In this document: positions 4,951-10,587 of the stretch, piece by piece | Numbering within the stretch: position 1 is the first letter of the stretch | Layout: each line of letters begins with the position of its first letter | Origin: Spirochaetaceae bacterium | Lineage (GTDB): Bacteria; Spirochaetota; Spirochaetia; Treponematales; Breznakiellaceae | Assembly (NCBI GenBank): GCA_031268255.1 | Contig: JAIRXO010000051.1 | Span: forward strand, 1-10,587 | Direction of reading: 5' to 3' | Length of the DNA: 10,587 bases | Made by a program: the position numbers and the translations under genes | Notes under the pieces: generated by a model | What the model saw: only the letters and a program-made list of their open reading frames with translations | Database searches by the model: none | Told to the model about the DNA's origin: nothing

Positions 4951-7491
4951 ATGAACATATCCACCTATACCGTTAAACCGAAACTTCCGGCTTCCCTGAA
5001 GCCTCTTGAGGAAATTGCCCGGAATTTGTGTCTTTCCTGGAATTTTGACGCGGTCCAGCTTTTTATACGTCTGGACTATGACGCGTGGCTCAAGTCCCAG
5101 CAGAACCCTATCAGGACTTTGGGCATGGTAAGCCAGGACCGGCTGGAAAAAGCCGCCAAGGATGATTCCTACCTGGCGGCCATGAATGAAGTGTACGGCC
5201 GTTTCCAGAAGTACAGAAAGGGAGAAACCTGGTACCGGGGCGCCAAAAAGGATGTGGTGGCCTATTTTTCCATGGAATACGGGATGGATGTGTCTCTGCC
5301 TATTTATTCAGGCGGCCTGGGGATTCTGTCCGGGGATCACATGAAAACCTCTTCGGATATGGGCCTGCCCCTGGTCGGGGTAGGGCTGCTGTACCGTCAG
5401 GGGTATTTTAGCCAGTACCTTAACGCCGACGGGTTCCAGCAGGAAAGTTATCCCGAGAACGACTGGCATAATATGCCGGTGGAACTCAAGGTTGACAAGG
5501 CGGGCAATCCTTTAAGGATTTCGGTGGATATGGCGGGTCAGGAGGTTTTTGCCCGGATATGGGAAGCCAAGGTGGGGAGGGCGAGTCTCTATCTTCTGGA
5601 CACAAATATCGAAGAGAACACTCCCGAGATACGGAACGTAACCGCCGCCCTGTACGGCGGGGACAAGGAGACCCGTATCAGGCAGGAGATTCTGCTTGGC
5701 ATAGGCGGCATCAGGGCGCTGAGGGCCCTTGAGATTAACCCCGGCGCTACCCACATGAACGAGGGACATTCGGCCTTTCTTGGCCTTGAGCGCATACGGG
5801 AATTCATCCAGGAAAGGGGCTTTAGTTTTGCCGAAGCCCAGGAGGCGGTGTGGCCGACGAATATCTTTACCACCCATACACCGGTTCCCGCGGGAAATGA
5901 ACGCTTTGACATAACCCTTATGGAGAAGTATTTCAATTCCTGGCCCCAGACACTGGGCATATCCTGGAAAGAATTTTTGGGTCTTGGCCGTGTACGGCCT
6001 GACGATGACCATGAGACGTACTGCATGACGGTTCTGGCCCTCAAGCTGGCGGCCTATGCCAACGGCGTGGCGAGGCTTCATGGCAAGGTGTCCCGGGTAA
6101 TGTGGAAGGACCTGTGGCCCGGGCTGCCCCTGGAGGAAGTGCCCATAAGCCATGTAACAAACGGCGTTCATCCCCGCACCTGGGTGTCCAGCAATATGAC
6201 GGATCTTCTTGACCGTTACTTCGGGCCCCATTTTGACGAGGAGCCTACGGATTTAGCGATATGGGACCGCATGGACCGCATCTCCGATGAGGAACTGTGG
6301 CGCACCCACGAAAGGCGGCGGGAACGGCTTGTGGCCTTTGCCCGGGACCGCATCAGGCAGCACTACCAGCGCACCGGCGCCGTGGAGCGGCGTATTCAGC
6401 AGGCCGAGGACGCACTGTCGCCCTATGCCCTGACCCTGGCCTTTGCCCGCCGTTTTGCCACCTACAAGCGGGGCAACCTTCTTTTAAGGGACCCTGAACG
6501 GCTGCTCCGCCTGGTGCGGGATAATGACCGGCCCGTGCAGCTTATTTTTGCCGGAAAGGCCCACCCCATGGACATGCCCGGCAAGGAATTGATACGGGAG
6601 ATTATTCATTTTGCCGACAAGTACGATGTTACAAGCCGCATTGTTTTTATCGAAAACTACGATATTACCGTTGCCCGTTATCTGACAGGCGGCGCCGATG
6701 TGTGGCTCAACACGCCCCGCCGGCCCATGGAAGCATCAGGGACCAGCGGCATGAAAGCCTCGATGAACGGCGTCCTCAACTGTTCGATACTGGACGGCTG
6801 GTGGGATGAGGCCTACAACCCCAATGTGGGCTGGGCCATAGGCCAGGGCGAGCGATACGAAGATACCCAGCTCCAGGACGAGATAGAGAGCAAGGCCCTC
6901 TACGACCTTTTGGAGCGGGATATAATCCCCCTGTTTTACCAGCGGGGCAGGGACGGTCTCCCCAGGGAATGGATCAGGCGCATGAAAACCTGTATGCGGG
7001 AGATAGGCCAGTCCATGTCCAGCCACCGCATGCTCATGGATTATTCAAACCAGTTCTACTTTCCGGCCCTTAAAAATTACCGGCGCATGGCCAAGGACGA
7101 TTTTTCCGAAGCCAAATCCGTAGCGGCGTACATGCAGAAACTCAGAAACGCCTGGGGCAGCCTCCGCATCAACCGGGTCGAGTCCAACGCCAGACCGGTG
7201 ATGCACCGGGGAGACGCCCTTACCGTAACCGCTTCCATAGAACTCGCGGGCCTCAATCCAGATGAACTGAGGGTTGAACTTTTCCATGGGACGGTTTCCA
7301 ATCAGGGTTCATCCATAGAAAACCCCCGGCGGGCAGAGATGAAGAGCGTAGGAAACGAGGGGAGCGTATACCGTTTCCAGGTTCGTATAGAATGTGAGGA
7401 TACCGGCCGTCAGGGTCATACGGTGCGCATACTTCCCAAGCACGAAGGCCTGGTAAGCCCCTACAAGGCCGGTCTGATTAAATGGGCGTAG
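4951..7491 (+). CDS. glgP: Alpha-glucan (glycogen) phosphorylase, GT35, DUF3417-containing type
   Basis: This enzyme removes glucose units from glycogen or maltodextrin as glucose-1-phosphate, using pyridoxal phosphate in the cytoplasm. The 846 residues match the alpha-glucan phosphorylase group that carries an N-terminal DUF3417 domain (about 8-115; LEEIARNLCLSWN). The catalytic body starts near VAYFSMEYGMDVSLPIYSGG, followed by LGILSGDHMKTSSDMGLPLV. FTTHTPVPAGNERFD and HVTNGVHPRTW are further conserved blocks. The PLP-binding lysine is Lys602 within MEASGTSGMKASMNG. The last hundred residues (from about 745) form a beta-rich tail typical of this subgroup rather than of the shorter animal or E. 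coli type. The start fits the family N-terminus, but no normal Shine-Dalgarno precedes it; GGGG at 4924-4927 is too distant. It stands alone here; no other glycogen gene is adjacent. It converges with the next gene with 14 bases between stops. Confidence 0.96.
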   Translation: MNISTYTVKPKLPASLKPLEEIARNLCLSWNFDAVQLFIRLDYDAWLKSQQNPIRTLGMVSQDRLEKAAKDDSYLAAMNEVYGRFQKYRKGETWYRGAKKDVVAYFSMEYGMDVSLPIYSGGLGILSGDHMKTSSDMGLPLVGVGLLYRQGYFSQYLNADGFQQESYPENDWHNMPVELKVDKAGNPLRISVDMAGQEVFARIWEAKVGRASLYLLDTNIEENTPEIRNVTAALYGGDKETRIRQEILLGIGGIRALRALEINPGATHMNEGHSAFLGLERIREFIQERGFSFAEAQEAVWPTNIFTTHTPVPAGNERFDITLMEKYFNSWPQTLGISWKEFLGLGRVRPDDDHETYCMTVLALKLAAYANGVARLHGKVSRVMWKDLWPGLPLEEVPISHVTNGVHPRTWVSSNMTDLLDRYFGPHFDEEPTDLAIWDRMDRISDEELWRTHERRRERLVAFARDRIRQHYQRTGAVERRIQQAEDALSPYALTLAFARRFATYKRGNLLLRDPERLLRLVRDNDRPVQLIFAGKAHPMDMPGKELIREIIHFADKYDVTSRIVFIENYDITVARYLTGGADVWLNTPRRPMEASGTSGMKASMNGVLNCSILDGWWDEAYNPNVGWAIGQGERYEDTQLQDEIESKALYDLLERDIIPLFYQRGRDGLPREWIRRMKTCMREIGQSMSSHRMLMDYSNQFYFPALKNYRRMAKDDFSEAKSVAAYMQKLRNAWGSLRINRVESNARPVMHRGDALTVTASIELAGLNPDELRVELFHGTVSNQGSSIENPRRAEMKSVGNEGSVYRFQVRIECEDTGRQGHTVRILPKHEGLVSPYKAGLIKWA

Positions 7492-7505
7492 CCTTACCGG
7501 GCGTT

Positions 7506-8519
7506 TTACTGGTACATGATGATGTAGGGCCTGGGTTCCAGGGAGAGGACTTCCTGGGGCCGTAAAAGCGGGTCGTCATACCCCGCGCCGGGGGTGCCGA
7601 GGTTGTAAAAGAGCTTGAAGCCCTTGACCGGTATATTGGCCGCCCTGGCGTTATACGCATAGGACGATCTCTTTATGGACGGGCTTCCGAAACCGTCGGC
7701 GCAGTGTACCAGCCTGACTTTCTCAAAATCGCCGCGTACTTGTTCGCGGTTCCGTATCATTCTCCAGTTGAACTGGTGAATGACCAGCATGCGCTCGCCG
7801 GGTATCTTGTGTTCCTTGATATATTCTTCCATGACCCTCTGGGCTTCGTTGATTTCGGCTGCGCTGACGCTGCCTATTTCTTCCATGGGCTTTTGAGTGC
7901 GCCATTCAGGATCAAGGGCAAGATGCACATTGGGGTAACGCAGATAGGGGAACATTCTTTTGAGGGAATCAATGACATCGTAGCGGCCTATCTGATGGTC
8001 CAGGAAGATGAGTATGTCGTGGTCAAGGGCGTACTGGATGTACGTTTGAAGCACGGTTTCGTTGAGTATGCCTATTTGTCCCTCGGGCCAGACGGTTCCG
8101 TAGATTATATAAAAGGCTTTCTTGATGCCCCTGCCGTTGTTGAGTTCCTGGTATTCATTGGCCAGGTCTGAGAGCCGCCTGTCCAGTTCTTCAAGAGGAT
8201 AGAGCCCCAGTATGCCCATGCGCCGGGACAGGGGATGGCCGTAAAAAGCCAGTATGTCCTGATTAAGGAGCAGGGACCTTTCATCTTCGATCCTGTTGGT
8301 TACAAGCGCAAGCTCGGTTTCTGTCGGCGCCCAATAGGGGAGGGCCTTTTCCTGTTCCCTGCTTGCCTCGAAAAATTCCTGAAAATAGATTGAAGGGAAT
8401 GTCCGCCGCTGTGGGGCGGAAACCTCGCCGGTTCCGGGGGCCAAAAGGCTTTGTCCTCCCAGCAGGGCGGGGAAAAGCATAAAACCCCAGAGGAAAAGAA
8501 GTGTTCTGTGTATTACCAT
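7506..8519 (-). CDS. Secreted protein of unknown function, family shared with actinobacteria
   Basis: This 337-residue protein starts with a signal peptide: basic MVIHR, a hydrophobic core at 6-20, then LLGGQS with likely cleavage near 23-24. There is no lipobox cysteine, so it should be periplasmic or exported. The mature part has a disordered stretch, then an alternating strand/helix pattern suggesting a barrel. Conserved-looking blocks are DILAFYGHPLSRRMGILG (88-105), ILIFLDHQIGRYDVI (169-183), HLALDPEWR (199-207), MLVIHQFNWRMI (244-255), DGFGSPSIKRSSY (275-287) and GFKLFYNLGTP (300-310). I recall near-identical blocks (ALDPEW, VVHQF, DGFGTP, GFKLFY) in actinobacterial secreted proteins and lipoproteins of unknown function. 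The acidic residues at strand ends (Asp174, Asp203, Glu205, Asp275) would suit a glycoside-hydrolase-like site, but that is a guess. Only a weak AAGA ribosome site precedes the ATG. It is last in a minus-strand run after the metalloprotease gene. Confidence 0.8.
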   Translation of the reverse strand: MVIHRTLLFLWGFMLFPALLGGQSLLAPGTGEVSAPQRRTFPSIYFQEFFEASREQEKALPYWAPTETELALVTNRIEDERSLLLNQDILAFYGHPLSRRMGILGLYPLEELDRRLSDLANEYQELNNGRGIKKAFYIIYGTVWPEGQIGILNETVLQTYIQYALDHDILIFLDHQIGRYDVIDSLKRMFPYLRYPNVHLALDPEWRTQKPMEEIGSVSAAEINEAQRVMEEYIKEHKIPGERMLVIHQFNWRMIRNREQVRGDFEKVRLVHCADGFGSPSIKRSSYAYNARAANIPVKGFKLFYNLGTPGAGYDDPLLRPQEVLSLEPRPYIIMYQ

Positions 8520-8575
8520 GGTTCTTACAGTATCGGCAGAATTTAATCTTTTCCCCAGAGCCGGGACCGGAAGGC

Positions 8576-9364
8576 TTACAGTTCTTTTAGTTCCCTTTCG
8601 ACTTCGCCGAGCCGCTTTTTAAGGGTGTCTATGGTACGGGTAAGGCGCGCCCTTTCTTTTTCGAGCTGGTCCCGGGGATCCTCGTCCGGGGGTTTTTTGA
8701 GGGCTTCGCGGACCGAGTCGGGGCTTTTGCCTGAAAGCAGGGCGTGTTCGGCGGCAAGGCGCTTTTCTTCATCCTTGATACCGGCGAGGAATTTCATGTT
8801 GTCGGGGCCCACCTGGGGGTTGAGCTTGTACTGAAACATCTTCATGGCCACCCTGGCGGCGGCGCGGGGTATGCAGAGTACCCGGTCTATGTAGTCGTCA
8901 AAGCGGGCGCCCAGGGCGTCGCAGAGTTCATTGGCCTTGATCAGGGCCTGTCCAAGGGCTTTTACCAGCCCGCCGTTTTGGGCAAGGAATTTTTCGCGTA
9001 TTTCTCCGGTAAGTTTGGTCAGTTCAGGCGAATCCGAAAAGATATTGCGGTAGACGCCCTTGGTTTCGGCCTTCTCAAGGAGGGCGTGAAAAATCCCCCA
9101 GAATTCGTGGTTGTGCGCCCGCTGGGGGAGCGTTCCCTTTTTTGAACAGGCATGGAGGTGATGGGCGTACTCGTGTATGGCCGTATAGATGAGCAGGTTT
9201 TCTTCGTCAGGAGAGAAATTCCTGTTGTGAAGCAGTATCTCCCGGCTTTCAACCTTATAGAGGCCGTTGACCTTTTTGCTTTTCTTCCCCGAAAAGATCA
9301 CCGAAAAATCCATGGGGGCGTCCTCGACGAAGAGGAGGAGTTTTTTGACCTGATCCTGATTCAT
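8576..9364 (-). CDS. SprT/M48-like zinc metalloprotease with C-terminal coiled coil
   Basis: This 262-residue protein contains AIHEYAHHLHAC at 62-73. His64, Glu65 and His68 form a HExxH zinc site, with Glu65 the likely catalytic base. Seventeen residues on is HNHEFW (84-89), which resembles the third-ligand segment of SprT and YgjP/WLM-type zincins (His followed by EFW). Residues 20-50 look like the beta-strands that precede the active helix. The middle (about 100-215) is helical and unassigned. The last 35 or so residues (LEKERARLTRTIDTLKKRLG and onward) are heptad-like and should form a coiled coil, suggesting self-association or a partner. There is no signal peptide or membrane segment, so it is cytoplasmic. 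The substrate is unknown. GGAG seven bases before the ATG supports the start. It lies 22 bases after rsmE and probably shares its transcript. Confidence 0.75.
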   Translation of the reverse strand: MNQDQVKKLLLFVEDAPMDFSVIFSGKKSKKVNGLYKVESREILLHNRNFSPDEENLLIYTAIHEYAHHLHACSKKGTLPQRAHNHEFWGIFHALLEKAETKGVYRNIFSDSPELTKLTGEIREKFLAQNGGLVKALGQALIKANELCDALGARFDDYIDRVLCIPRAAARVAMKMFQYKLNPQVGPDNMKFLAGIKDEEKRLAAEHALLSGKSPDSVREALKKPPDEDPRDQLEKERARLTRTIDTLKKRLGEVERELKEL

Positions 9365-9386
9365 GGGTATACTCCAGCTTGAAATA

Positions 9387-10139
9387 TTACCCGAGACAGC
9401 CTGTTTTTTCCAGTGCCAGCACCACGGCGGCTATGCAGGCAGTCTCTGTCTTGAGCGCCCGGTCTCCCAGGGAAAGCCGCAAAAAGCCCGCTCCCTCAAG
9501 AAGGTCCCGTTCCCGGTCGGACCAGCCGCGTTCACAGCCCAGGGCAAGCACTATGGGCCGCTTTGCCGCGCCAAGCCGGGTCATGGAACCTTCGGGGCGT
9601 ACATTGTCGGGGGCGATGAGCAGGGGCAGGGGCGACCAGGCTGTTCCTGAGTTTTTTGACCAGGGCATATAGCGCAGCCATTCATCAAGACTGGAAAAGG
9701 CGGCGAGGCCGGGAAGCCCCGTATCCCTGGCCTGAACCGCCCCTTCTATAAGGGCCTGCCGCGCCCCGCCGTCATCAAGGAGCCTGGTATCCCGGTAGCT
9801 CTTTTCTCCCAGATCGGTTCCCAAAAGGTCTATGGCCTCTATGCCAAGGTTTGAAAGGTCCCTGAGTATGCGGCGGAGCTGTATGGGCCTTGGAAAACCG
9901 ACGGCGAGACGGAGGGGATGGCGGGGCGGAGGATCGTTTTGCAGGTCCAGGGTGTACCTGACCGAACCGTCCCTGCCAACCGCTTCTATATACCCGGCGC
10001 CGGTCTGCCCGCCGAGTACGCCGGCGTCAAACACATCGCCCGGCTTTTTATGCAGCACCTTGAGGAGGTGTACAGCCCTCTCGTCCCTGCGGGACAGGGG
10101 CGCTCCGATTTCTCCGGCCTCGAAGAGAATGATATTCAC
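9387..10139 (-). CDS. rsmE: 16S rRNA (uracil(1498)-N3)-methyltransferase, divergent RsmE
   Basis: RsmE methylates N3 of U1498 in helix 44 of 16S rRNA using S-adenosylmethionine. The frame opens 38 codons upstream, but the family N-terminus (MNIILFEAGE, then LSRRDERAVHLLKVLHKKPGD) begins at the GTG at 10137-10139, giving 250 residues, close to the usual 240-250. A PUA-like RNA-binding part covers about 1-70 and the SPOUT domain the rest. The knot holds IVLALGCERGWSDRERDLL (196-214) and LRLSLGDRALKTETA (220-234); the second matches the standard LGxRILRTETA. The first loop is usually GPEGGFS but here is GCERGWS, and the segment usually EAAEQ is IEGAVQARD. Key Glu, Arg and Thr-Glu-Thr residues remain, so activity is likely. 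The extra upstream codons lie across the promoter and are not translated in my view. Confidence 0.9.
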   Translation of the reverse strand: MNIILFEAGEIGAPLSRRDERAVHLLKVLHKKPGDVFDAGVLGGQTGAGYIEAVGRDGSVRYTLDLQNDPPPRHPLRLAVGFPRPIQLRRILRDLSNLGIEAIDLLGTDLGEKSYRDTRLLDDGGARQALIEGAVQARDTGLPGLAAFSSLDEWLRYMPWSKNSGTAWSPLPLLIAPDNVRPEGSMTRLGAAKRPIVLALGCERGWSDRERDLLEGAGFLRLSLGDRALKTETACIAAVVLALEKTGCLG

Positions 10140-10145
10140 CCTGAT

Positions 10146-10174
10146 AGTGTAGGGGATGGGGAGGGGAAAGGCAA
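10146..10174 (-). promoter_or_regulatory. Candidate sigma70-type promoter of rsmE
   Basis: Read on the minus strand, TTGCCT (10169-10174) and TACACT (10146-10151) are separated by 17 bases. Only six bases lie between the -10 box and the GTG start, so transcription would begin at or beside the start codon and the mRNA would be leaderless. AGG touches the GTG directly, too close to act as a Shine-Dalgarno. Confidence 0.5.
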
Positions 10175-10220
10175 GGGAAGATTTGGGATGACCACGACTC
10201 AAAGCGTTATATGCCATGCC

Positions 10221-10249
10221 TTGACAATTTCTCAAAAAAAATATACCAT
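10221..10249 (+). promoter_or_regulatory. Sigma70-type promoter of the restriction-endonuclease remnant
   Basis: A perfect TTGACA (10221-10226) and TACCAT (10244-10249) are 17 bases apart, with an A-run between them. The ATG at 10257 lies seven bases past the -10 box, so the transcript would start at or next to it. Together with the rsmE promoter this makes 10140-10256 a compact divergent control region. Confidence 0.55.
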
Positions 10250-10256
10250 ACAAGGC

Positions 10257-10538
10257 ATGATTGAAAAGGGCAAAGGCGGGGCAAATACGCTTACAGGGCT
10301 AAATTTTGAGAAAAAAGTCAATTTTAGTGACCTTTTAAGGGGCATAAGGGGCTATACTATTCAAAAATCTCCGGCAAAAGCAGGTTTTGTTGATGAAAAA
10401 CTGCAAACTTGTGATTTCAAAAGAAAGCAGTATTTAAAATTAGTGCAATCACTTGAATTGAAAGTTGAATATGTATATGCTTGGCTTGGTTGGGTCTACC
10501 GGCAGAGGCTAAACAATGACAGCCCAACAGCACCTTGA
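10257..10538 (+). pseudogene. Type II restriction endonuclease remnant with internal in-frame deletion
   Basis: The 93-codon frame joins two blocks that I recall as the two ends of one restriction-endonuclease family. The first is the start KGKGGANTLTGLNFEK (4-19) followed by an acidic/hydrophobic helix ending GYTIQ. The second is VDEKLQTCDFKRKQYLKLV (45-63) followed by LKVEYVY. In intact relatives these are separated by well over a hundred residues that include the PD-(D/E)xK catalytic core, with the EIK strand just before the AGxVDEK block; here only about eight residues separate them. The tail after EYVY (AWLGWVYRQR and onward) does not look like the family end and overlaps the next start by 23 bases, so the 3' end is also altered. 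I infer a catalytically dead relic. In-frame ATGs upstream (for example 10188) precede the promoter and are less likely. AT-rich composition suggests transfer. Confidence 0.65.
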
Positions 10539-10587
10539 TTTAGTAGAAAAAACCTTAGATGCTAATAGTGTATTCTCAAAAATAATA
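10516..10587 (+). CDS. 5' end of an unidentified gene, cut by window edge
   Basis: An open frame of 24 codons begins at ATG 10516 and runs without a stop to the window end (MTAQQHLDLVEKTLDANSVF, then SKII). AGAGG at 10504-10508, seven bases before the ATG, is a good Shine-Dalgarno, and codon use is AT-rich like the remnant before it. It overlaps the end of that remnant by 23 bases in another frame. Its place after a restriction-endonuclease relic makes a modification methyltransferase or another restriction-modification gene a reasonable guess, but no motif is visible in this short piece. Confidence 0.55.
   Translation, partial: MTAQQHLDLVEKTLDANSVFSKII

Noticed and set aside
7704..8171. Plus-strand 155-codon open frame opposite the secreted protein gene
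   Set aside because: It is a mirror frame of the minus-strand gene, which has a signal peptide and conserved blocks.
10140..10253. Upstream ATG start for RsmE at 10253
   Set aside because: The extra 38 residues cover both divergent promoters and the family N-terminus starts at the GTG at 10139.
9918..10256. Upstream extension of the restriction remnant frame back to 9918
   Set aside because: This part is antisense to rsmE and lies upstream of the TTGACA promoter; similarity to the endonuclease family begins only at 10257.

Overview
The window looks like a piece of a spirochaete chromosome, most likely a Treponema of the moderately GC-rich kind (termite-gut or related). This is inference from the gene set: a FliL-type flagellar protein, a DUF6249-like/ECF sigma/zinc anti-sigma cassette, a divergent RsmE, and a DUF3417-type alpha-glucan phosphorylase. 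No rRNA, tRNA, CRISPR array or insertion sequence is visible.

Layout. (1) Positions 1-516 are AT-rich and accessory. They hold a PIN-domain toxin running off the left edge, a short antitoxin-like gene overlapping its start, and three clusters of degenerate 9-bp repeats (394-515) ending one base before the glmS stop codon. (2) Positions 517-2740, minus strand, are a two-gene unit: a small cupin followed one base later by glmS (glucosamine-6-phosphate synthase). (3) Positions 2795-3303, plus strand, are a divergent FliL-like membrane protein behind a strong sigma70-type promoter. (4) Positions 3320-4889, plus strand, are a tight cassette of a three-helix membrane protein, an ECF sigma factor and an HxxxCxxC anti-sigma factor. 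A sigma-E-like promoter sits upstream, which suggests autoregulation. (5) Positions 4951-7491, plus strand, are alpha-glucan phosphorylase. (6) Positions 7506-10139, minus strand, converge on it. In transcription order they are rsmE (16S rRNA m3U1498 methyltransferase), a HExxH metalloprotease with a coiled-coil tail, and a secreted protein of unknown function. (7) Positions 10140-10587 turn AT-rich again. A consensus promoter drives an internally deleted restriction-endonuclease remnant, followed by the first 24 codons of another gene.

The core from about 517 to 10139 is housekeeping (amino-sugar synthesis, glucan breakdown, rRNA modification, envelope signalling). Both flanks carry decayed defence or addiction genes: an antitoxin that has lost its N-terminal half, and a restriction enzyme that has lost its catalytic middle. 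The points most worth checking are these two remnants, the 9-bp repeat clusters that supply the antitoxin's present start codon, the candidate self-regulated ECF promoter, and several promoters whose -10 box lies so close to the start codon that the mRNAs would be leaderless or nearly so. I see no clear sign of a wholly new multi-gene system.
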